A stretch of DNA of 15,069 nucleotides from JAJFUE01 sp039683515. Its GTDB lineage: Bacteria > Sumerlaeota > Sumerlaeia > MVZB01. The stretch lies in assembly GCA_039683515.1 (NCBI GenBank), contig JBDKRG010000021.1, positions 1-15,069 on the forward strand. Reading direction: 5' to 3'. Position 1 is the stretch's first letter. Every line of letters starts with the position of its first letter. Under the pieces are notes generated by a model that was not told the origin of the DNA, ran no database searches, and saw only the letters and a list, made by a program, of their open reading frames with translations. Position numbers and translations under genes: made by a program. Shown here in pieces: positions 7,423 through 13,790 of the stretch.

Positions 7423-9180
7423 TTACTGCTCGATCGTTTGCGGGCTGTCGTCGTTGGGGGGCGGGCCGAGCCGGGGCGAGGGCTGGCTCACGCACAGCGT
7501 GATCGTGAAGCGCGTCCCTTTTCCCTCTTCGGACTCGACCTCGATCCGGCCGCCCATGTCCTCGACGAATTTCTTGGTCATCGGCAGCCCGAGCCCCGAG
7601 CCCTTGCTTCCCTTGGTCGTGAAGAACGGGATGAACAGGCGCCCCATGACTTCGCGCGCGATCCCGCTGCCGTTGTCCTCGACGTGGATCTCGAGGTTCC
7701 CCTCGACCATGCGCGTGGCCAGCAGGATGCACCCCCCCTCCTCGGGGACGGCCTCCATGGCGTTGACGATCAGGTTGACGAGCGAGCGCTCGAGCCCCTG
7801 GTCGTCGAGCATCAGCGGCGGCACGTTCGGGTCGAGCTCGAGCCTGAGGTCGATGCGCCGTTTCTGGAGCTCGTCGGCGTACGACTCGCCGAGGTCATCG
7901 ATCAGGTGGTTGACGTCGATCTTGCGGCGCTCGACCTGCCGCGCGCGCGAGTAGTCGAGCATGTCCTGGACGAGCGTGTTGATGCGGTCGATCCCGCGCC
8001 GCGCGATCGACCACGACTCCTCGATCGATTCGTACTGGCGCGTGGCGAGCCGCTTCTCCATCAGCTCCATCCCGCCCTGCGACAGCAGCAGGATGTTCTT
8101 GATGTTGTGCGCCATGCCGGTGATCGTCTGGCCGATGGCCGCCATCCGCTCCGAGTGGATCTTGTCGCGCGTCATGTGCAGGTTGTGCAGGTGCACGGCG
8201 ACCTCGCCGCACAGGTTGACGAGGTACGCCAGGTCCTCGTGCGTGAACGAGCGGACGGCGTTGACCGTGTCGAGGTGGCAGAAGCCCAGGACGTTGTTGG
8301 CGCTGATGAGCGGCACGCACATCACCGAGCGCATCTGCGCGCTGACGATCCCGTCCGACTGCCGGAACCGCATGTCGTTGCCGGCGTCGCGCGTCAGCAG
8401 CGCGATCCGCTCCTTCAGGCAGCGCTGCAGGATCGTGCGGCTGATCCCGATCCGCTCGTGGCTCTGCCCGGCGCGGGTCTTGATCGCCACCGGCCGGAAC
8501 AGGAGCGGGTCCTGGTCGTCGCGCGTGAGGAACACGCCGCGGTCGGCCGGCAGGGCGTCGAACAGCAGGTCGAGCACGCCGCGCGCGATCCGCGCCTCGT
8601 CCCCGCCGCTCTTGACGATTTCCTGGAGCTTGTAGAACCCGATCAGCCGCTCGCGCGCCAGGGCCAGGTCCTCCCGGCCCATCAACTCCTCGTCGATCGC
8701 CGGCACCTGCGGCTTTTCCTCGGCCGACTGCGCGTGGAAGACGGTCTGCTCGAGCTCGCCGCGCTGGAGGAAATGCACCTCGCTGGTCGTGTCCTCGTCG
8801 GATTTGCCGCCCGTCGGCAGCGGCGCGCTTGTCGTCTGGATCGTGACGGAAAACTCGATGCTCCCGAAGCTGATCGTGTCCTGGTCGGAGATCTCGGCCA
8901 CCTGCACGCGGCGCCCGTTGACGAACGTCCCGTTGGAGGAGCGCAGGTCCAGCAGCCGGATCTGGCCCGCCTCCCGCTCCAGCCGCGCGTGGTAGCGCGA
9001 GATCGAATCGTTGGGCAGCTCGACCGTGTTGCTCCCGTGCCGGCCGATCGTCGCCGGGAACTTGCCGATGCGGTACTCGGCGCGGAGCCCGTCCTTGATC
9101 TGGCGCGGGCGCAGCACGATCTCCTGGCGCGCGGCGTCGCCGGCTGATTGCGGCTCGGTGAGGGAACGGACTTCTTCCAT
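7423..9180 (-). CDS. FHA-GAF sensor histidine kinase
   Basis: A 585-residue soluble kinase. The FHA domain (about 40-112) has the canonical GRHG, SISRYHARL and SSNGTFVNG motifs, so it should bind a phospho-threonine peptide. A linker follows, then a GAF domain (about 186-335). The kinase core starts with the phosphoacceptor His358 in GMAHNIKN, followed by a dimerisation helix (to about 412). The ATPase has N box Asn473 (NLIVNAMEAV), DNGSGI at 502-507, an F box (FIPFFTTK) and GSGLGLP near 527. This is an ordinary HisKA-type core, unlike the NarL-type core of the giant kinase. There is no receiver and no cognate regulator in the window. The start is uncertain: ATG at 9180 with GAGG twelve bases upstream, or GTG at 9213, which would add eleven residues. 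It lies 94 bp downstream of the SixA-like gene and may share its transcript. FHA use implies Ser/Thr kinases elsewhere in the genome. Confidence 0.92.
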   Translation of the reverse strand: MEEVRSLTEPQSAGDAARQEIVLRPRQIKDGLRAEYRIGKFPATIGRHGSNTVELPNDSISRYHARLEREAGQIRLLDLRSSNGTFVNGRRVQVAEISDQDTISFGSIEFSVTIQTTSAPLPTGGKSDEDTTSEVHFLQRGELEQTVFHAQSAEEKPQVPAIDEELMGREDLALARERLIGFYKLQEIVKSGGDEARIARGVLDLLFDALPADRGVFLTRDDQDPLLFRPVAIKTRAGQSHERIGISRTILQRCLKERIALLTRDAGNDMRFRQSDGIVSAQMRSVMCVPLISANNVLGFCHLDTVNAVRSFTHEDLAYLVNLCGEVAVHLHNLHMTRDKIHSERMAAIGQTITGMAHNIKNILLLSQGGMELMEKRLATRQYESIEESWSIARRGIDRINTLVQDMLDYSRARQVERRKIDVNHLIDDLGESYADELQKRRIDLRLELDPNVPPLMLDDQGLERSLVNLIVNAMEAVPEEGGCILLATRMVEGNLEIHVEDNGSGIAREVMGRLFIPFFTTKGSKGSGLGLPMTKKFVEDMGGRIEVESEEGKGTRFTITLCVSQPSPRLGPPPNDDSPQTIEQ

Positions 9181-9274
9181 ATACGATTCGCGCCTCAACG
9201 CGGTTTCAGGCACGGTGCTTCTTGCATGCGGTTATTAAACTTCCATGGCGGTGGAATTTCAACGTCAAACCCCC

Positions 9275-9778
9275 TTACCCGGCCAGTTGCGCCATCTGCG
9301 CCGGAATCAGCAGCCAGCGCAGCGATCCGCACCCGGCGGCCACCGGCGTCTCGGCGTGGATCAGCGCCAGCGCCCCCTTCTTCAGGTTGACCGCGGCGTC
9401 GTCCCCCGGCGAGATCAGCCACCCGATCAGCCGCTCCAGGTCCGGGTTGTGGCCGACGAGCATCACGGTCGCCTCGGCCGCCTCCCCCTCGAGCAGCCGG
9501 GCGATCTCCCTGGGATCGGCCCCGGGGGCCAGTTCGATCCGGTCGCTCACCCGGTCTTCCAGCCCGAGCTCCCGGGCCGCGATCGCCGCGGTCTGAGCCG
9601 CCCGTGGATATGGACTCGTCCAGATCAGGTCGGGTTTGATGCCGATCCGGGCCATGCCGCGCGCCGAGGCGGCGATGCTCTTCTCCCCCTCGGCCGTCAG
9701 CACCCGGTCGCGGTCGAGCCCGCCGGCCCCGCCGGCGGCTCCGGCTTCCTCATGGCGCAGAATATATATCTTGATCAT
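9275..9778 (-). CDS. sixA: SixA-like phosphohistidine phosphatase
   Basis: A 167-residue member of the histidine phosphatase (phosphoglycerate mutase-like) superfamily. Visible motifs are LRHEEA with catalytic His9 near the N-terminus, SPYPRAAQTA with Arg59, and VGHNPDLERL with the second catalytic His110. The length and the short N-terminus before RH fit SixA, which removes phosphate from histidines of phosphorelay proteins (HPt of ArcB, and also NPr in E. coli). The start ATG at 9778 gives the standard family N-terminus and has GGAGAG four bases upstream. Longer in-frame extensions upstream run through AT-rich non-coding sequence and were rejected. The next gene downstream is a histidine kinase, so phosphohistidine control in the same unit is plausible. 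No HPt domain is encoded in the window, so the true substrate is open. Confidence 0.9.
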   Translation of the reverse strand: MIKIYILRHEEAGAAGGAGGLDRDRVLTAEGEKSIAASARGMARIGIKPDLIWTSPYPRAAQTAAIAARELGLEDRVSDRIELAPGADPREIARLLEGEAAEATVMLVGHNPDLERLIGWLISPGDDAAVNLKKGALALIHAETPVAAGCGSLRWLLIPAQMAQLAG

Positions 9779-10359
9779 CGCGCTCTCCGGTTCATTTTTG
9801 CCCATGCCTCGATTATCCGTTCGGCCGCCGTCAAATGCAAGCGGGGGGCGGAAAAATGAATTTGTTGTAATCGGCAAAAACCCGGTGTTCATATGGCCAA
9901 CGTTGTCATAAACCCTATGGTAGTCAGGATTGCCGGAAACAGGGGATGTCGACGGCACTTTTGAATGGAAAGCCAAGGTCGCCGACGCCCAGGAATCGGA
10001 TCACTCTTCGGAGCGGTAGTTTGAAAAGGGTGGGCGGGTGGCATAAGACTGGAGGCGGCGCGAAGCAAGGATCAGGCGGCCGGCAAAAGTGATGTGTGAA
10101 TGGCCGGCGGGGGCGCCGGCCCCACATCGAAAACAGCTATTCGGTGTCGAATAGCTTGTCGCACTGTGGCGCCGGCGCCCTCGCCGGCGATTCCTATTGC
10201 TGGATAACTTTTGCCGCACGCACTCAGGCGGCCGGCGATTGAGCCGGGCCATCAAGACTCAAAGACACGAGGCTTGTCCGCGGCCGGTTGTCCCGGGCAT
10301 GACGGGTCGTTCGAGGCGCGCGATGTCGGGTTTTTCGCCTCCCTCGTGTCTTTGAGCCT
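9779..10359. other. 581-bp non-coding gap with two inverted-repeat structures
   Basis: The gap lies between the start of the SixA-like gene and the stop of the glycosyltransferase gene. No open frame here has a plausible protein or ribosome site. The left part (9779-10070) shows nothing striking and should hold the promoter of the sixA-kinase pair. The right part contains a nested inverted repeat (10082-10215) flanked by a 13-bp direct repeat (TCAGGCGGCCGGC at 10072-10084 and 10224-10236), then a second large inverted repeat (10246-10368). Confidence 0.75.
10082..10215. repeat. Nested inverted repeat with inner hairpin
   Basis: Three layers are visible. The outer pair is GGCAAAAGT (10082-10090) and ACTTTTGCC (10207-10215), an exact match. 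The middle pair is 29-bp arms at 10098-10126 and 10165-10193, complementary at 26 of 29 positions. The inner pair is AGCTATTCG (10135-10143) and CGAATAGCT (10148-10156) around GTGT, also exact. TCAGGCGGCCGGC repeats directly on both sides, at 10072 and 10224. It could be a MITE-like element or a structured RNA; no transposase is present. Confidence 0.8.
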
Positions 10360-10368
10360 TCATGGCCC
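10246..10368. repeat. Large inverted repeat overlapping the glycosyltransferase stop codon
   Basis: 27-bp arms at 10246-10272 and 10342-10368 are complementary at 25 of 27 positions. Their shared core reads CTCAAAGACACGAGG on one strand. The 69-base interval contains a smaller stem, GAGGCG (10313-10318) with CGCCTC (10336-10341). Eight T follow the right arm on the plus strand (10369-10376). The right arm includes the last codons and the TGA stop of the minus-strand glycosyltransferase gene (10360-10362). Confidence 0.8.
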
Positions 10369-11817
10369 TTTTTTTTCGGGATTTTCCACGAGCCACAACC
10401 AGTAGCCGACGTCGCGGGCGGCGGGGCTGACGCGCCAGCCGGCCCGGGCGAACATCCCCGCGACCGGCTGCTGGAAACCGACCGCCTCGAAGATCCAGAT
10501 GCGATCGGCGTCGGCGGGGATTTGCGCCAGCGTCGGCAGGTAGCGCGCCTCGGGCCGCCGCCCCGCGTTGGCCGCGAAGCACGCCGCCAGCCAGTTCGGT
10601 TCGATCGCGTAATAATCGCCCGGCTTCTGGGCGGCCTGGAACGCCGCGATCGTCTCGCGCCACGGCGTGCGCAGCGGCACGTCGTAATGTTTGCCGGCCC
10701 AGAACGCCCCGTTCGCCAGGATCGCCGCCCCGAGCAGCCCCGCGCACGCCCGCCCCAGGTCCGCGCCGAGCAGCTCCTTCCGGAACATCCCGGCCAGCAG
10801 CATCATCCACGCCGCCGTGGTGAAAATCGAATAGCGCTCGAAGAACACCTGCCCGAGCAGCGCGCGCCCGGCCATCGGCGCCAGGCACGGCAGGATCCAC
10901 AGCGCCAGCCAGCAGGCTTCCCGGCGCGACTTGACGATCGAATAGGCCGCCATGGCGCCAAACAGCAACATGGCGCACAACGACAGCGCCAGCTGCGCCC
11001 GGTCATGCGGGTTCTGGCTCATCAGCGGCAGGAACAGCGTCCGCAGCGCCGCCCCGGGATCGATGTCGCGGCTCGGCATGTTGCGCGCGACGCCGAGCGT
11101 GTAAAACACCGGCGCGATGGCCGCCATGGCCGCCGCCACGCCGAGCGCGATCCCGCCGCAGCCGGCGACCGATTGCCGGCGCGTTTCTTTTTCCGCCCAT
11201 GCGCGGATCGCGTACATCGCCGCCAGCGTCGCGATCACCCACGCCGCGTGGTAGTGGGTCAGGATCCCCGCGAACGCCAGCCCGAAATTGACCGCGAACA
11301 ATGCCCACGGCCGCGCCCAGGCTCGATCCAGCGCCAGCGTCAGCACGGCCGTGATGAACATCCCCAGCGCGTACGGCCGCGCCTCGTGCCCGTAGTAGAT
11401 CATGGCCGGCGACAGGCAGAACGCGGCCAGCACGGCCGTGGCCGGAAGCATCCCCCGCCGCCGGTACGCCCACCCGACGAGCAGCGCCATCGTCGCCAGC
11501 ATCGGCACGATCGAGAACAGGCGCAGCCCGAGCCGGCCCGGGTGCGGCCCGGCGATCGACCGCGCGAGCACGAAGTAAAGCGGCGGGTTCAGGTCGAAGA
11601 CGTAGCCGGTGTCGAACGGGTCGGTGCAGACGGGCGGGTTTTTCGAGATCGGGTCGAGGACCTGGCGCCAGCCGGTTTCGACGCGCCGCGCGCTGAGCCC
11701 CTCGTCGCCCCAATAGTCCTCCGTCAGCGCAAGCCGGACCTGCCACGCCGCGGCGGCGAGAAACGCCACGGCGAATAAAACCGGGAAGATGGCGCGACGC
11801 GGGGGCATCGGCATCAT
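10360..11817 (-). CDS. GT-C family membrane glycosyltransferase (GT39/PMT_2-like)
   Basis: A 485-residue polytopic membrane protein. After the first membrane segment (about 9-27) comes the external acidic motif WGDEG (Asp38, Glu39), then NPPLYFVLAR (77-86) and YGHEARPYAL (142-151). This pattern is typical of GT39/ArnT/PMT-like enzymes that transfer sugars from polyprenyl-phosphate donors outside the cytoplasmic membrane. Further hydrophobic segments lie at about 100-117, 123-140, 150-165, 170-205, 218-240, 274-294, 300-320, 330-345 and 355-375. A soluble C-terminal part (380-485) follows. Acceptor and sugar are unknown. The ATG at 11817 overlaps the PolX stop as ATGATG, with GAGG eight bases upstream, so translation is probably coupled to PolX. 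The last residues (KKGP) and the stop are encoded by the arm of an inverted repeat. Confidence 0.88.
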   Translation of the reverse strand: MMPMPPRRAIFPVLFAVAFLAAAAWQVRLALTEDYWGDEGLSARRVETGWRQVLDPISKNPPVCTDPFDTGYVFDLNPPLYFVLARSIAGPHPGRLGLRLFSIVPMLATMALLVGWAYRRRGMLPATAVLAAFCLSPAMIYYGHEARPYALGMFITAVLTLALDRAWARPWALFAVNFGLAFAGILTHYHAAWVIATLAAMYAIRAWAEKETRRQSVAGCGGIALGVAAAMAAIAPVFYTLGVARNMPSRDIDPGAALRTLFLPLMSQNPHDRAQLALSLCAMLLFGAMAAYSIVKSRREACWLALWILPCLAPMAGRALLGQVFFERYSIFTTAAWMMLLAGMFRKELLGADLGRACAGLLGAAILANGAFWAGKHYDVPLRTPWRETIAAFQAAQKPGDYYAIEPNWLAACFAANAGRRPEARYLPTLAQIPADADRIWIFEAVGFQQPVAGMFARAGWRVSPAARDVGYWLWLVENPEKKGP

Positions 11818-13559
11818 GCGCCAAGCCTCGTTTTCTTGCGCCGCGCGATCCAGCCCCGGAATTTCTTCGCCGGCATCGTATTGATCACGTCGCCGGCGGC
11901 GAGCCACCCCTTGCGCGCGATCCCGACGCCGAAGCGCACGTCGCGCAGGCCGCCCGTGTTGTGCGAGTCCGGGTCGATCGAGAACCGGCACCCCGCCGCG
12001 CGCGCCTGCCGCAGCAGCCGCCAGTCCAGGTCGAGCCGCCACGGGTGCGAGTTGATCTCGAGGACGACGTCGTGCTCGGCGGCCGTCGCGATCACGCGGT
12101 CCATGTCGACGTCGAACGGCTCGCGGCGCTGAAGCAGCCGGCCGGTCGGGTGCGCCAGGATCGTGATGGCCGGGTTGGCCAGAGCCCGGCAGATGCGCTC
12201 GGTCATCTCCGCGCGCGGCATCGTCATGCGCGTGTGGATCGCCCCGACCACCACGTCGAGCCGCGCCAGCGTCTCCTCGTCGTAGTCGAGCGCCCCGTCG
12301 GCGAGGATGTCCGCCTCCGTCCCGTAGAATAATGTGAAATCCTTGAGCTGCTTGCGGACGCTGTCGATCTCGTCCATCTGGCGCTTGAGCGCGTCGAGCT
12401 TGAGCCCGCCCGCGTAAAACGCCGACTGGCTGTGGTCGCAGATGACGAGGTATTCGAACCCCAGGCCGCGGCACGCCGTGGCCATCTCGAGCGGCGTGTT
12501 CTTGCCGTCGCTGAACGTCGTGTGGCAGTGGATGATGCCGCGCAGGTCGTCCCGCGTGATGAGCTTCGGCAGCTCGCCCTTCTCGGCGGCCTCGATCTCG
12601 CCCAGGTTCTCGCGCATCTCGGGCTCGATGTAGGCCAGGCCGAGCCGCCTGTAGATCGCCTCTTCGTCGGGCGTCTCGAGCGGCGTGTCGGAGCCCTCCG
12701 GGAACAGCCCGTACTCGTTGAGCTTGAGCCCCATTTTCTTGGCGCGTCCGCGCAGCGCCGTGTTGTGCTCCTTGCTCCCCGTGAAGTAATTGAGCGCGGC
12801 GGCGAACTGCTCGGGGGCCACGACGCGCAGGTCGACCGCGAGCCCGCCGTCGAGCAGGACCGACGTCTTGGTCGGCCCGTGCGCGATGACCCGCTGGACG
12901 CCCGGCGTGTCCACGAACGCGTCCATGACCGCCCCGGGGTCCTGGCTGGTGGCGATCACGTCCAGGTCCTTGACCGTCTCGCGCGAGCGGCGCAGGCTGC
13001 CGGCGATTTCGAACCGGCCGATCTGCGGCAGCGCGCGCAGCCGCTCGGCGATCAGCTCGGCGGCCGCCGTGGCGACCTCGAGCGTCACGCGCATCTCGTA
13101 GTGCCGGCGCTGCTCGATGCCGGCCTTGATCTTTTCGGCCGTTTTTTCGCCGAACCCGGCAAGCTCCTGGACCTTGCCGGCCTCGATCGCCTGCTCGAGC
13201 TGGCTGAGCGTTTCGATCCCGAGGTCCTTCCACAGGGCGCGGATTTTCTTCGGCCCGAGCCCGGGGATCATGGTGAGCTCGAGCAGCCCGGCCGGGATCT
13301 TCGTGCGCAGCTCGTCGATCGCCCCGATGCGCCCGGCGCGCGCCCACTCCTCGACTTTTTCGGCGAGCCCCTTGCCGATCCCCTTGGTGTTTTCCAGGAC
13401 GCCGCTTTCGATCCAGTCGCGCGGATCGCCCTCGAGCGCCTCGAGCGCCCGCGCGCCCTCCTCGTAGGCGCGGCAGCGGAACGGGTTTTCGCCCATGATC
13501 TCCATCAACACCGCGCATTCGCGCAGTGTTTGAAGAAGCGCTTGCTTGCTGTCGGTCAT
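11814..13559 (-). CDS. polX: DNA polymerase/3'-5' exonuclease PolX
   Basis: A 581-residue bacterial PolX, the usual full length. Residues 1-80 form the 8-kDa-like DNA-binding region. Helix-hairpin-helix motifs lie around TKGIGKGLAEKVEEW (58-72), IPGLGPKKIRALW (98-110) and GFGEKTAEKI (135-144). The polymerase palm has GSLRRSRETVKDLDV (187-201) with Asp198 and Asp200, and a third Asp243 in AVDLRV. A PHP nuclease domain fills 340-581, with metal ligands in IHCHTTFSDG (343-352), DHSQSAFYAGG (375-385), GTEADIL (413-419), AIHTRM (440-445), LAHPTG (468-473), EINSHPWRLDLD (501-512) and DPDSHNT (529-535). Family members do gap-filling in base excision repair and carry a PHP 3'-5' exonuclease. The ATG at 13559 has GAGGG four bases upstream; the open frame continues into the hexamer repeat upstream, which was rejected as coding. 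It overlaps the glycosyltransferase gene by four bases. Confidence 0.96.
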   Translation of the reverse strand: MTDSKQALLQTLRECAVLMEIMGENPFRCRAYEEGARALEALEGDPRDWIESGVLENTKGIGKGLAEKVEEWARAGRIGAIDELRTKIPAGLLELTMIPGLGPKKIRALWKDLGIETLSQLEQAIEAGKVQELAGFGEKTAEKIKAGIEQRRHYEMRVTLEVATAAAELIAERLRALPQIGRFEIAGSLRRSRETVKDLDVIATSQDPGAVMDAFVDTPGVQRVIAHGPTKTSVLLDGGLAVDLRVVAPEQFAAALNYFTGSKEHNTALRGRAKKMGLKLNEYGLFPEGSDTPLETPDEEAIYRRLGLAYIEPEMRENLGEIEAAEKGELPKLITRDDLRGIIHCHTTFSDGKNTPLEMATACRGLGFEYLVICDHSQSAFYAGGLKLDALKRQMDEIDSVRKQLKDFTLFYGTEADILADGALDYDEETLARLDVVVGAIHTRMTMPRAEMTERICRALANPAITILAHPTGRLLQRREPFDVDMDRVIATAAEHDVVLEINSHPWRLDLDWRLLRQARAAGCRFSIDPDSHNTGGLRDVRFGVGIARKGWLAAGDVINTMPAKKFRGWIARRKKTRLGA

Positions 13560-13563
13560 ATTT

Positions 13564-13568
13564 CCCTC
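13564..13568 (-). promoter_or_regulatory. Shine-Dalgarno of polX
   Basis: GAGGG on the minus strand, four bases before the ATG at 13559. It fixes the PolX start and excludes the longer in-frame extension through the hexamer array, which would encode alternating Glu-His and Asp-Tyr. Confidence 0.75.
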
Positions 13569-13597
13569 AACCCAACTATTATTCCTGCGTCGTGCGT

Positions 13598-13642
13598 CGT
13601 AATCGTGCTCGTGCTCGTGCTCGTGCTCGTAATCGTAATCGA
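13598..13642 (+). repeat. Hexamer tandem array, copy B
   Basis: One CGTAAT (13598-13603), four CGTGCT (13604-13627), two CGTAAT (13628-13639) and a final CGA. Unit order and orientation are the same as at 19-51, with one additional CGTGCT. It lies 38 bp upstream of the polX start, so it falls in the polX 5' leader or the hemH-polX spacer. Confidence 0.9.
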
Positions 13643-13729
13643 AAATCGATCCTTCGCGCCTCAACCCCGGGAACGCCGATCTCCCGATCGGCATCCGACC
13701 CATCGCGCCTCTAAAAACCCATCCCATGA

Positions 13730-13790
13730 ACCCCTCGTTTCAACGAGGGGTCTCACCGGCCGTCTTATTCCTCGAACCGTTTTAACGGTT
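13730..13790 (+). repeat. Double-hairpin module, copy B
   Basis: Hairpin 1 has arms ACCCCTCG (13730-13737) and CGAGGGGT (13744-13751) around TTTCAA. Hairpin 2 has arms AACCG (13775-13779) and CGGTT (13786-13790) around TTTTAA. TCTTATTCCTCG links them (13763-13774). The order, spacer and CGTTTYAACG core match copy A at 141-201, while the stems differ and remain paired. On the minus strand the loop of hairpin 2 holds the TAA stop of hemH (13782-13784). Confidence 0.82.

Noticed and set aside
7381..9147. A 588-codon plus-strand frame opposite the FHA kinase
   Set aside because: It is an antisense shadow with low-complexity translation; the minus-strand frame has complete FHA, GAF and kinase motifs.
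9779..9976. N-terminal extension of the SixA-like protein
   Set aside because: SixA family proteins begin a few residues before the RH motif. The extension has no domain and runs through non-coding DNA.
11818..13518. Upstream extension of the glycosyltransferase frame across polX
   Set aside because: The frame is open by composition only. The upstream part is Arg-rich nonsense, PolX motifs are perfect in the other frame, and an ATGA overlap gives a natural start at 11817.
13560..13727. N-terminal extension of PolX
   Set aside because: It would encode Glu-His and Asp-Tyr repeats from the hexamer array. The ATG at 13559 has a good ribosome site and gives the normal family N-terminus.
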